Shown piece after piece: positions 49,926 to 59,433 of a DNA stretch of 64,000 bases. The notes under the pieces were generated by a model, which saw only the letters and a program-made list of their open reading frames with translations, was not told where the DNA came from and did no database searches. The stretch is from assembly GCA_003331065.1 (NCBI GenBank), contig QENB01000005.1:62001-126000 (forward strand), read 5' to 3'. Source of the DNA: Candidatus Tokpelaia sp. JSC188. Lineage in GTDB: Bacteria > Pseudomonadota > Alphaproteobacteria > Rhizobiales > Rhizobiaceae. The translations under genes and the position numbers were made by a program. The first letter of the stretch is position 1. Every line of letters begins with the position of its first letter.

Positions 49926-50933
49926 ATGTCCCTGTATTGTTTTTTGCTGATTATCACGATTATTGTAATGGCTTTTGCAAGATGGGCAGCTGAGATTCAT
50001 GATTTTTTTGTAGGAAAAGCAGCGCATGCTCATTTAAAGATTGCCTATCGAATATTTTCTAGAAAGCCTAGGGAAAAAGATAAAGATATAGGCAAAAGTC
50101 GAAGGAGCTTTGCTTTCCAACTATTCTTGAACGGAGCTCTTCTATTTATTCCGTTTTTTTCTTGGGGTATCTATATATTAACTGGTTCTCCAAAAATGCT
50201 ATCTTATCCTTTTTCTCTTTTTATGGAACGTAATCCTGCTCAGCTTGATGATAATGAAAGACTTGTGTGGGCAGAAGTTAGAGCCTATCGCAACCCACAG
50301 AATGGTTATTTTATAGATGAGTTAGCAGATCTTTATTTAGATGCAGGCCGTTTTCAAGATGCTCTAAATACATACAAGCATGCTATTGCCATAAATGGCG
50401 AAAGTGTAAACCGTCTTTTAGGGCATGCAATTGCACTGACTGCTTTTGAGGGAGGTATTGTCAGTCAGCAGGCGGAATATATTTTCCTTAAAGTTGCTGC
50501 GCTAGATCCAACAAACCCTCAGGCACGAATTTTTATAGCTCGTGGATTGCTACAAAATGGTAAGAGGGCAGAAGCAGTGGAATTTCTTGAAGATTTCTTG
50601 AAAACGGCTCCAAAAGATGTTTCTTGGAGTCAGAATCTTGCTAACGTTGTTACAGAATTAAAACGATTCATATATCATGAGGATGGAAATTCTATTACTA
50701 TACAGAAACGGAAATTTATTGCCGATAATGTAGGTAAACTTGTCGCCAGGCTAGAAGATAAACCAGATGATCTGACGGGTTGGATGATGTTGATTAATGC
50801 TTGGCTTATAATAGGCAAACCTGATGAGGCTAAGTTGAGCCTAAACAGGGGGGTGGGTTTGCTTTCTAGCGACAAAGCTAAGAAGCTTTCTGATTTTGCA
50901 TATGAAAAAGGACTAAAGAGAAAGGCTAACTAA
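49926..50933 (+). CDS. ccmI: Cytochrome c maturation protein CcmI (CycH)
   Basis: Presents apocytochrome c to the heme ligation complex. 335 aa. N-terminal membrane helix (about 1-16), a cytoplasmic loop, a second helix (about 67-86), and a periplasmic TPR region (about 110-330; ELADLYLDAGRFQDALNTYK, then ALDPTNPQARIFIARGLLQN). First gene of ccmI-ccmE-ccmF-ccmH; the next start (GTG) follows the stop directly. Confidence 0.92.
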   Translation: MSLYCFLLIITIIVMAFARWAAEIHDFFVGKAAHAHLKIAYRIFSRKPREKDKDIGKSRRSFAFQLFLNGALLFIPFFSWGIYILTGSPKMLSYPFSLFMERNPAQLDDNERLVWAEVRAYRNPQNGYFIDELADLYLDAGRFQDALNTYKHAIAINGESVNRLLGHAIALTAFEGGIVSQQAEYIFLKVAALDPTNPQARIFIARGLLQNGKRAEAVEFLEDFLKTAPKDVSWSQNLANVVTELKRFIYHEDGNSITIQKRKFIADNVGKLVARLEDKPDDLTGWMMLINAWLIIGKPDEAKLSLNRGVGLLSSDKAKKLSDFAYEKGLKRKAN

Positions 50934-51422
50934 GTGCAGTATGATACAAAAGCATTTTTAAAAATGCAACTTGTACAAGAGCGAAAAAGGCGATTTTCTG
51001 TATTTGTCTTGGGCAGCTGCATTCTAGGTTTTGTTATCATTATAGTGTTTTTTATCTTACGTGATAGCGTAAATTTTTTTCGCACGCCTTCAGAAATCAC
51101 TGATTTGGATCGCAGATCTCATGCAAGCTTGCGGATTGGAGGTTGTGTCGAAAAAGGAACACTGCAATATGATGCGAAAACTGGTATTCGGTTTAAAGTA
51201 ATAGACATGCATAGTAGCCAAGAAGTCTATTTTAATGGCATATTGCCTGATTTATTTAGGGAAGGACAAGGGGTAATTGTTGAGGGCTTTTTTGATACCT
51301 TTAGCGTTTTTACAGCCATGCGTGTGCTTGTTAAACATGATGAAAATTATATACCAAAGGATCTTGTTGATCGATTAAAAGCACAGGGGCTATGGGCGGA
51401 TTATTTAAAGCATGATCGTTGA
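50934..51422 (+). CDS. ccmE: Heme chaperone CcmE (CycJ)
   Basis: Carries heme covalently in the periplasm during cytochrome c assembly. 162 aa. Membrane helix about 21-42, beta-barrel OB fold, and heme-binding H135 in KHDENYIP. Starts with GTG immediately after the ccmI stop. Overlaps ccmF by 11 nt. Confidence 0.95.
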   Translation: MQYDTKAFLKMQLVQERKRRFSVFVLGSCILGFVIIIVFFILRDSVNFFRTPSEITDLDRRSHASLRIGGCVEKGTLQYDAKTGIRFKVIDMHSSQEVYFNGILPDLFREGQGVIVEGFFDTFSVFTAMRVLVKHDENYIPKDLVDRLKAQGLWADYLKHDR

Positions 51423-53358
51423 AGTAGGGCACTTTCTCCTGATTCTAGCGCTTGCGCTTAGCATATATCAGATAGTAGTGCCGATATTTGGTATTTTCTG
51501 TCATGATAAAAAGGCGATTATAACAGCTAGGCCTATTGCTATGCTTGTCTTTGTTTTGGTCGCCTTGTCTTTCTTTACGTTAATCTATGCTTATATAACG
51601 TCTGATTTCTCAGTTTTGAATGTAGCACAGAATTCTCATTCTGAAAAACCGTTGCTTTTTAAGATAACTGGCGTGTGGGGTAATCATGAGGGATCTATGA
51701 TGCTATGGGTATTAATTTTGACATTCTTCAGCGCTCTTGTAGCCATATTTTGCCAGGGGATGCCAGTCAATTTTATCGCCTTGGTATTGGTTTGCCAAAG
51801 TTTTATTGTTTGCGCATTTCTGGCTTTTATTTTGGTGATCTCTAATCCTTTTCAGCGTATTGCTCCACCTGTCTTTCAGGGCAGAGGTCTTAATCCTATT
51901 TTGCAGGATATAGGATTAGCGTTGCATCCACCGCTACTTTATCTTGGTTATGTGGGATTTTCAGTATGTTTTTCCTCTGCTATTGCAGTATTGCTTAACG
52001 AAGATCTTGAGGTTGCCTTTGGAAGTTGGATGCGATCATGGGCTCTTCTGTCTTGGATGTTTTTAACCGCCGGCATTACAATTGGTTCTTACTGGGCCTA
52101 TTATGAGATTGGTTGGGGAGGTTATTGGTCTTGGGATCCGGTTGAAAATGCATCACTGATGCCATGGCTTTCTGGTACAGCACTTCTTCATTCCGCTATT
52201 ATGCTTGAAAAGCACTCTTCCCTAAAAATATGGAACATATTTCTAGCAATCATAACATTTTCATTGTCTCTTCTAGGTACATTTCTTGTCCGTTCAAATA
52301 TTTTGACATCCGTGCATAGTTTTTCCATAGATCCCCGACGAGGAATTGCAATTCTATGTATTCTGATTTTTTTTATTGGCAACGCGCTTTTGCTATTTGC
52401 TTTCCGGGCCTCTTCGATCAAGAGTAGCAGTTTTTTTCAGCCCATATCACGGGAAGGAGCATTAGTTTTTAACACCATATTTTTGATAGTGGCAGTTGCA
52501 ACTATTTTAATAGGCACCCTTTATCCGATGTTATTGGAAACATTAACAGGAGAAAAAATCTCTGTTGGTGCACCATTTTTTAATCTTACATTTAGCTCTT
52601 TGATAGTGCCTTTGCTAATTGCAATGCCATTTGGTTCCTTGCTTTTCTTGAAAAAGGGTGATACTGTTGTGGCTGCGGGGAGGCTTTATCTAATTCTCGC
52701 TCTTGCTATCATGATTACAGTATTCGTGTTTCATCTACAGAAAGAAAGCAAAATACTTTCTGCTGCTGGTTTTGGATTGGCGTTTTGGGTTGTTATTGGT
52801 ACGTTGGCAAATCTCACTATCAAGACAAGGAATTCCCATACATCACCTATAACCCGCTGGAATAGGATTAAGAAATTGCCGAATACATTCTCTGGAAAAA
52901 TTTTTGCGCATATGGGGCTAGGCGTCACGTTATTTGGTATTCTTGCTGTTGCCAGTTTTAGAGAAGAACGTATAGCTAATATTGCTCCGGGTGATGCGGT
53001 ACGGATTGCCGGAAAGGATATTTATTTTGATGGATACATGGATTACAGCGGAGAAAATTACTATGAGACTCGTCTATATTTTACTCTGGTTGATGGTGGA
53101 GAAAGGGGCGCTAATGTGATGGCATCAAAGCGTACATTCCCATCACAAAATATGCAGGTAACGAAAGTAGGCTTGCTTCGATGTGGCTTATCTCAATATT
53201 ATATTGCGCCCAGCGATTATACCGATAATAATAAAATAATCGTTCATATTTACTGGAATCCATGGGTTTTATGTATCTGGCTCGGCGGGTTTTTAATGGT
53301 AGCGGGTAGTATTTTTTCTTTTAGCATCCGACATTTACGTATGAGAATGCTAGCGTAA
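51412..53358 (+). CDS. ccmF: Heme lyase subunit CcmF (CycK)
   Basis: Integral membrane part of the cytochrome c-heme ligase. 648 aa with about fifteen helices. The WWD domain reads WGGYWSWDPVENASLMPWL, with two substitutions against the commoner WGGWWFWDPVEN. Surrounding GNHEGSMMLWVL and LHPPLLYLGYVGF are intact. Starts inside ccmE. Confidence 0.95.
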   Translation: MIVEVGHFLLILALALSIYQIVVPIFGIFCHDKKAIITARPIAMLVFVLVALSFFTLIYAYITSDFSVLNVAQNSHSEKPLLFKITGVWGNHEGSMMLWVLILTFFSALVAIFCQGMPVNFIALVLVCQSFIVCAFLAFILVISNPFQRIAPPVFQGRGLNPILQDIGLALHPPLLYLGYVGFSVCFSSAIAVLLNEDLEVAFGSWMRSWALLSWMFLTAGITIGSYWAYYEIGWGGYWSWDPVENASLMPWLSGTALLHSAIMLEKHSSLKIWNIFLAIITFSLSLLGTFLVRSNILTSVHSFSIDPRRGIAILCILIFFIGNALLLFAFRASSIKSSSFFQPISREGALVFNTIFLIVAVATILIGTLYPMLLETLTGEKISVGAPFFNLTFSSLIVPLLIAMPFGSLLFLKKGDTVVAAGRLYLILALAIMITVFVFHLQKESKILSAAGFGLAFWVVIGTLANLTIKTRNSHTSPITRWNRIKKLPNTFSGKIFAHMGLGVTLFGILAVASFREERIANIAPGDAVRIAGKDIYFDGYMDYSGENYYETRLYFTLVDGGERGANVMASKRTFPSQNMQVTKVGLLRCGLSQYYIAPSDYTDNNKIIVHIYWNPWVLCIWLGGFLMVAGSIFSFSIRHLRMRMLA

Positions 53359-53415
53359 AATAGAGACTATTTAAGGCAGAAAAATGTATGCAATAAGGCA
53401 GAACGAATATAGATT

Positions 53416-53802
53416 TTGCTTTATTTTTTTTTGACTGTCTATTTTGGATTTACCCTTGCGGCTAATGCTGTATTGCTTAATGAGGTTTTACCTAATCAAA
53501 AGTTAGAGCTGCGTGCGCGTGCTATTTCGTCTCAATTGCGCTGTCTTGTCTGCCAAAATGAAACAATTGATGATTCAAATGCTCTTCTAGCACATAGTTT
53601 ACGGCTATTTATTCGCGAACGTTTACAGGAAGGTGATAATGAGAAGCAAATTTTAGATTTCATTGTAGCTCGCTATGGTGAATATGTTCTGCTTACACCC
53701 CGCTTTTCAGGAGCAAAGATCATATTATGGCTTGCACCTATTTTTATTTTGCTTTTTGGGCTAATCTATATTGCATTTTTTATGATACGTGGAAGAAATT
53801 AA
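53416..53802 (+). CDS. ccmH: Apocytochrome c reductase CcmH (CycL), start disrupted
   Basis: Thiol protein that reduces apocytochrome cysteines. 128 aa as read from TTG. Active-site motif LRCLVCQN (about residues 42-49); C-terminal membrane helix about 101-123. The TTG start has no good ribosome site. An ATG at 53384, with AAGG upstream, opens MYAIRQNEYRFCFIFF in another frame and meets a stop in a run of nine T (53424-53432). One extra T would fuse it to LTVYFGFTLAANA and make a normal signal peptide. Thus slippage, a real frameshift or a sequence error are possible. Confidence 0.88.
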   Translation: MLYFFLTVYFGFTLAANAVLLNEVLPNQKLELRARAISSQLRCLVCQNETIDDSNALLAHSLRLFIRERLQEGDNEKQILDFIVARYGEYVLLTPRFSGAKIILWLAPIFILLFGLIYIAFFMIRGRN

Positions 53803-53993
53803 GGTTAGAACCGCTAATTCTCGAAGAAAAGATAAAGTTACAGTTTTGATGAAATCTAATATCAGAGGGAGGCTTAATAATGTAAAAGGTTTGTTAGTTT
53901 ATTTAACTCCTAAAAAGCACAGCGCTGCTATAGATTTGCTTCACGCGAGTTGAAGGCGGCATCGGACTAGAAATTGCTTAATCCTGTAACGGA

Positions 53994-55511
53994 GTGATTT
54001 TAATGATACTATCGCATTATAAATTTTTCAATCGCCTGATGCTTGCTAAAATTAGCTTTTCAGCCGCCTTTAAAGGCGTAGTAGTGGTATCTACGCTCGC
54101 TTCCTTTCTTTCAGGTGCCGCAGCTGCAGCTGTTTATGTAAAAGGGTTACAAGTACCGAGTTTTGCCGAAGTGGTAAACCAAGTCAAGCCGGCCGTGGTT
54201 TCCGTTCAAGTAAAAAGCAATGCTCAGGAACAAATTAATCCAATGGGTGATTTTTTTAGCGGCTCAGGTATTGATCAATTGCCGGATGATCATCCGCTCA
54301 AGCGCTTCTTTCACGATTTTGAACAACATCGCGAGTATCAGCAACACAGAGGAAAAGCGCGGCTCCATCCTATTTCACAGGGCTCTGGCTTTTTTATTTC
54401 TGAAGATGGTTATATCGTGACTAATAATCATGTTGTTTCTGATGGCACATCTTATGCTATTGTGCTAGATGATGGCACTGAGCTCGAGGCTAAACTTATC
54501 GGTAAAGACCCACGCACAGATCTTGCCGTTTTAAAAATTGATGCTAAACGCAAGTTCACTTATGTTGATTTTGCTGATGACAACCAAACGCATGTCGGTG
54601 ACTGGGTTGTTGCTGTTGGGAATCCATTTGGGCTTGGGGGTACAGTAACTTCTGGCATTGTTTCCGCCCGTGGGCGTGATATTGGTTCCGGTGTTTATGA
54701 TGATTTTATCCAGATTGATGCGGCCGTCAATCGTGGTAATTCGGGTGGTCCGACTTTCAATCTTAACGGGCAGGTAGTTGGGATTAATACGGCAATTTTT
54801 TCACCCTCAGGAGGAAGTGTAGGTATTGCTTTTGCCATTCCCGCTTCAACAGCTACTCAAGTTATCCGTCAGTTGATTGATAAAGGAATAGTTGAACGGG
54901 GTTGGATCGGTGTACAAATTCAACCTGTAACAAAAGAGATTGCTGAGTCGGTCGGCTTGAAGGAAGCAAAAGGCGCGATGATTGCTAATTCGATGAATGG
55001 CCCTGCTGCCAAGGCCGGAATTGAGGCTGGCAATATCATTATTTCTGTTAATGACATAGATATTCTTGATGCGCGAGATCTCGCACGCAGAATTGCTAAC
55101 ATCAAGCCAGGCAATACAGTATCCCTTGGAGTTTGGCGCAACGGTAAAAAAGAAGAGATCCAGGTTAAGATTGACGCAATGCCTAATCAGAAGGTTACTG
55201 CTCAATGGAGTGGCAAGAATATTTCTCCTGAGGAGGCTCTTTCTCTTGATGATTATGGTTTGACTGTTACTACGGCTGAAGATGGAAAAGGTGTTGTTGT
55301 CACAAATGTTGATCCTGATAGTGATGCAGCTGAAAAAGGTGTTCGCCCAGGTGATATTATTCGGCTAGTCAATAATAAGCAGATTACGAAAGCTACGGAT
55401 GTTCTCGCTTCCATCAATGAGGCAGCAAAGCAAGGGCGCAGAGCAGTTCTGATACAGATTGAAAGCAATGATCAAAATCATTTTATTGCTCTATCAATTC
55501 AAGCTAAATAA
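53994..55511 (+). CDS. degP: Periplasmic serine protease DegP/HtrA
   Basis: Protease-chaperone for misfolded envelope proteins. 505 aa. N-terminal membrane/signal segment about 26-48. Triad H146 (VTNNHVVSD), D176 (RTDLAVLK), S250 (GNSGGPTF). PDZ domains at about 300-390 and 405-500. It follows the ccm genes as in related genomes. A weak hairpin CTTCCT-CAC-AGGAAG lies 42 nt after the stop, without a T run. Confidence 0.96.
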   Translation: MILMILSHYKFFNRLMLAKISFSAAFKGVVVVSTLASFLSGAAAAAVYVKGLQVPSFAEVVNQVKPAVVSVQVKSNAQEQINPMGDFFSGSGIDQLPDDHPLKRFFHDFEQHREYQQHRGKARLHPISQGSGFFISEDGYIVTNNHVVSDGTSYAIVLDDGTELEAKLIGKDPRTDLAVLKIDAKRKFTYVDFADDNQTHVGDWVVAVGNPFGLGGTVTSGIVSARGRDIGSGVYDDFIQIDAAVNRGNSGGPTFNLNGQVVGINTAIFSPSGGSVGIAFAIPASTATQVIRQLIDKGIVERGWIGVQIQPVTKEIAESVGLKEAKGAMIANSMNGPAAKAGIEAGNIIISVNDIDILDARDLARRIANIKPGNTVSLGVWRNGKKEEIQVKIDAMPNQKVTAQWSGKNISPEEALSLDDYGLTVTTAEDGKGVVVTNVDPDSDAAEKGVRPGDIIRLVNNKQITKATDVLASINEAAKQGRRAVLIQIESNDQNHFIALSIQAK

Positions 55512-56280
55512 AATAAGCTGAATCATGACCAGAGTAAAAGGGTGGAGCGAAACTTCCTCACAGGAAGGTGTGAAGTCAAAGCACTGTTAACTGAAGATGA
55601 TCGAGGGGGGACTATCGTTTTGAAAAGATGCTGCCCCTGAAAAATTATCCTTAGTATTCTGATTAGCATTCTAAATTGTCGCCTGTGTATGGGGTTATAT
55701 ACTATGTAATTGTCATTCTACAGTTAAAGTATATCAGATGGCAGCATAACATCACCCATGCGATATTGCTTGACGAGCGATTCGCTACTTTAGTATTATT
55801 TTAAATGAAGACATACACCGCAAAAAGCAGACTCATGAGAATATTGCTACAGTAGAGCGGCATAACATCAAACTTTAACATGCCTATATCCATAGATTGA
55901 ACTGTTTCTTCAAATGCCGCAGCTTATATCAACGGTCATTTTACGCAATTGCATAGACGTTGTACAGCAAAATACTAAAATACACTTGCTACCCTTTGCA
56001 AGAACTTGGTTAGATGACAACGAAAATGTCCATGGTGACATACTTTTTTGTACGATATCAGGTAGAAAAGAATATCTAATTTTTTTAGAAATCTTTAGGA
56101 CAACAAAAAAAATATTGCAACCATTCATCTGAACGATACGCCGTAGTTCGAACATGGACATCAGAATTTTTTAAAGATCAGAACAACGATTCTAGAATCG
56201 TTATGAGTTTCCTAGATTTAATTTCAAGCGACCTATCGCCTATTAAGAAGTTTTTATCTTAATACTGAATTTTATTAAAT
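55512..56280. other. Long gap after degP, gene loss suspected
   Basis: About 770 nt without an intact gene. In relatives degP is, from memory, followed by the feuPQ two-component genes and glnE before the pleC-like kinase; no convincing fragment of them was found. Confidence 0.4.
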
Positions 56281-56748
56281 TTAGTAATCAAGTTGTGTAT
56301 CTGGATTGCAGGTAACCGCAGATATTGTTCGTGCAGCTATGGCGTGGCTACGCTCCTCCTGTGTAGTACACGCTCGCAGATTATTGACAATATCGTATCC
56401 CTTTTTTTGCAGGCATTCCATCATAAAACGCCAACGCAAGCCCTGATTCTGATCAACAGAAAAGTAACGTGGCATGGTATAACCACTACCATAACGGGTA
56501 CACATCATCCTCTCTTGACGTATAGGATAACACTGAATATCACCTAAGTCATAAAAACCACCAGTTGATACTGTCGTAAAAGCCTGTGGAATGGAGTGCA
56601 ACGAGGCAATTTTACATTGATCAAGGTCATGTTGTTTCTGAACATGTGTTGCACCTGGCTTGAACAGTGTTGTAGTTGATGTAATACCACATGCAGCAAG
56701 AAAAATGCTATTTATTCCTATAAAAAAAATTCTGGCCATATTTTGCAT
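56281..56748 (-). CDS. Small lipoprotein of unknown function
   Basis: 155 aa. Signal peptide II with lipobox LAAC (acylated C20). The mature part contains seven further cysteines (for example DQCKIA, IQCYPI, MMCTRY, MECLQKKGY, RACTTQ, VTCNPD), suggesting disulfides. An outer-membrane location is inferred. Family not recognised. It lies 120 nt downstream of the kinase gene on the same strand. Confidence 0.7.
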   Translation of the reverse strand: MQNMARIFFIGINSIFLAACGITSTTTLFKPGATHVQKQHDLDQCKIASLHSIPQAFTTVSTGGFYDLGDIQCYPIRQERMMCTRYGSGYTMPRYFSVDQNQGLRWRFMMECLQKKGYDIVNNLRACTTQEERSHAIAARTISAVTCNPDTQLDY

Positions 56749-56868
56749 AGTTTAAACAACTCTTTTCCTGACAAATAGAAGTATTATCTAGATTATTTAT
56801 TTTACTAAAAGCATCACAGATATTTAATTGAAGATTTTATAAAAAGTAAAATCAGTTTTTAAAAATCA

Positions 56869-59187
56869 TTAAGCATGCACTTTTTGAGGAATGCGTATTG
56901 AAACTATCGTACCCTTTCCTTCACGTGAGAAAATCCGCAATCTACCGTTATGTAGTTCGATCAATGAGCGTGAGATGGCTAATCCCAAACCAGAGCCTGT
57001 ATGAGTTTTAGTAAACTGATTTTCCACTTGCTCAAACGGCTTACCAAGCTTTCCAATTGCTGATTTAGGTATACCAATGCCACTATCGGCGATAGAGAAA
57101 GCAAGTGCATCTCTTGTAATATGTGCACGTACTCGGATAACCCCACTTGAAGGTGTGAATTTAACAGCATTGGAAAGCAGGTTAAGTGAAACCTGCCGCA
57201 TGGCGCGGATATCAATTTTCACTTGCATCGGCTTTTCAATCTGCATTTCAAGTCGAATCTGTTTTTCATTGGCTTGAAGAGAAACTACCCGCAACGCTTC
57301 ATTAATAATAGGTTCAAGGTCTGTTTCTCTGCAATCGATAGTAAAGTGACCAGCTTCAATCTTCGACATATCTAGAATATCATTGATAAGGGTAAGCAAA
57401 TGTGTACCAGAGTTATAAATATCATCAATATATTCCTGATATTGTTTGCTTCCCACTGGACCAAAGGTACCATGAGTCATAATCTGTGAAAAACCAATGA
57501 TGGCATTAAGTGGTGTACGCAACTCATGCGACATGTTGGCAAGAAATTCTGATTTAGCGATATTAGCACTTTCGGCACGCTCTTTCTCTGCTTGAAGACG
57601 GATATTTAGCTCTGAAACCTCATCAGTGCGTTTCTTTTGTTCTTGGCGCGCACGTTTTAGATCTTGGATTGTAGAAACAAAGCGTTGCTGACTATCTTTA
57701 AGGCTTTTCTGCTGCTGTTTCAACGCTGAGATATCGGTACCAACCGATACAAAACCACCATCCTTCGTTCGTCTCTCATTTATCTTTAACCACTTGCCAT
57801 CAGCAAGCTGACGTTCACAAGTATGGGGATCGCTATCATTTTCGTTCGATGTATGTTCGCTGACTACTGGTTTTGCTAAGGCTTCGACTGTTGTCCGTTG
57901 TATCCCTGGATAAAGAACCTTCTCTTCTAAGCCTGCATATTCGCGATATTTGCTGTTGGACATAACCAACCGTTCATCGGCATCCCAAAGTACAAAAGAT
58001 TCTGAAATATTTTCGATTGCATCGCGAATACGCAAATCAGCTTCAGCTGTCCGTTCGGCAAGCCGCTGTTGTTCGCTAATATCAAAAGAAATGCCAACTA
58101 TATGGGGTTCATCGCTTTGCACTATCTCTGCACGGATGCGCATCCAGACCGAGTGGCCAGTAGCATGACGCATGGCAATCTTAAGATCAATATAATCCAT
58201 TTTATTGCTCAAAGCACGCTGAGCAATCTCATAGAGGTCACAATCGGAAGGATCTATAATCGAAGCAACTTCTGATATAGAAAGTAAAGCATTATAAGGT
58301 CGGTATCCAAGCATTTCATACATAGAGCGTGACCAATAGATTCGTCCACGGACTATATCCCAATCCCATAGGCCGCAGCGACCGCGTACCATAGCTGTAT
58401 CAATCCGCTTTTGAATTTTTTTTGCAATCAAATCTGCACTGCGAGCACGTGATACTTGGCTAAAATAAGCATGAAGAATAACCAGGATAACACTGACAGT
58501 GCTGATAAAAAGGGTGACATTAAGCGAGACGCTTTTTTGCCATGTGGCAAGCATTTTCTGCTTATACAACGCAATAAATACGCCGTATTGACCAAATGCT
58601 GTCTGTGAAAAGGCAGCAAGCGCCTTTTTGTTATGGATGGATATCCACATAACATCGATGCTTTTTCCTGATGTAAGAAAAGCTTGTCCATTGGATACTA
58701 TTTGAGCTATTTGATTGTGAATGTGATCTTCGAGGCCAGAAGTTGCAATCACTTTGCCGCCAGGTTCAAGAATAGCGATTTGTGTTGCTGGCGAAATCAA
58801 GTTTTGTGAACGAAAACGTACTAGGATATCCTGAAGTTGGGACGGATTAATAGGCTTTGGCTTGCTATTATTGCCAAAAATAGCGCGTTCAATTTTTTCT
58901 GAAATATGCCTTGAAGATAGAATAAAAGCACTACGGGTGTTATTTTCAATACGTTGTCGCCATTCGTAAAGAGAGAGCCCACGTATTGAAGCAAGAAGTA
59001 TGAGAAAAACAATGATCAAAACTGGGATAGCACGTCGTATCCAAGGCTCAACCGTAAGCAACCGCTGATAGGCGGGGCTAGAAAGAAAGCCAATGTTGGT
59101 AGATAGACCAGAAAATCTTTTCCGTACGTTTTTCTTGTCTGCAACCAACACTTCGGCCGCGCTTTGCGCGTCCAATTCCGCCATCAT
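56869..59187 (-). CDS. PAS-containing membrane histidine kinase, PleC/DivJ-like
   Basis: 772 aa. Two membrane helices (about 50-68 and 217-240) bracket a periplasmic domain. PAS domains at about 255-375 and 385-490, a coiled coil (about 490-545), then HisKA with phospho-His near residue 553 ([20 protein letters not shown]) and HATPase boxes [33 protein letters not shown]. The H box is the PleC/PdhS type that acts on DivK in alphaproteobacterial cell-cycle control. No response regulator adjacent. Likely PleC, not proven. Confidence 0.9.
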   Translation of the reverse strand: MMAELDAQSAAEVLVADKKNVRKRFSGLSTNIGFLSSPAYQRLLTVEPWIRRAIPVLIIVFLILLASIRGLSLYEWRQRIENNTRSAFILSSRHISEKIERAIFGNNSKPKPINPSQLQDILVRFRSQNLISPATQIAILEPGGKVIATSGLEDHIHNQIAQIVSNGQAFLTSGKSIDVMWISIHNKKALAAFSQTAFGQYGVFIALYKQKMLATWQKSVSLNVTLFISTVSVILVILHAYFSQVSRARSADLIAKKIQKRIDTAMVRGRCGLWDWDIVRGRIYWSRSMYEMLGYRPYNALLSISEVASIIDPSDCDLYEIAQRALSNKMDYIDLKIAMRHATGHSVWMRIRAEIVQSDEPHIVGISFDISEQQRLAERTAEADLRIRDAIENISESFVLWDADERLVMSNSKYREYAGLEEKVLYPGIQRTTVEALAKPVVSEHTSNENDSDPHTCERQLADGKWLKINERRTKDGGFVSVGTDISALKQQQKSLKDSQQRFVSTIQDLKRARQEQKKRTDEVSELNIRLQAEKERAESANIAKSEFLANMSHELRTPLNAIIGFSQIMTHGTFGPVGSKQYQEYIDDIYNSGTHLLTLINDILDMSKIEAGHFTIDCRETDLEPIINEALRVVSLQANEKQIRLEMQIEKPMQVKIDIRAMRQVSLNLLSNAVKFTPSSGVIRVRAHITRDALAFSIADSGIGIPKSAIGKLGKPFEQVENQFTKTHTGSGLGLAISRSLIELHNGRLRIFSREGKGTIVSIRIPQKVHA

Positions 59188-59433
59188 TGGTTCCTTTTCA
59201 AAAAAATCTAGAGAACGGGAAATTAATTGTAAGCTGAATGCTTAAACAAGATAAATGAATCAAAAGTGTTATATCATGTCCAGTATTTTTTCATAAAAAT
59301 AAGCATGAATGGGATAACTTTTGGGAAAAAGTTTGTGCAAAATCTAGGTAGATTATTTATCTTCTTTAATTTTACATAAGTGATTTTTAAAAAAAAGAAA
59401 ATCAAATAGTTGAATTCTTTTTATTCATCCGGA

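Noticed and set aside
55590..55640. Possible response-regulator start (LLTEDDRGG) after degP
   Set aside because: Only a few residues resemble a FeuP N-terminus and nothing sensible follows in any frame.
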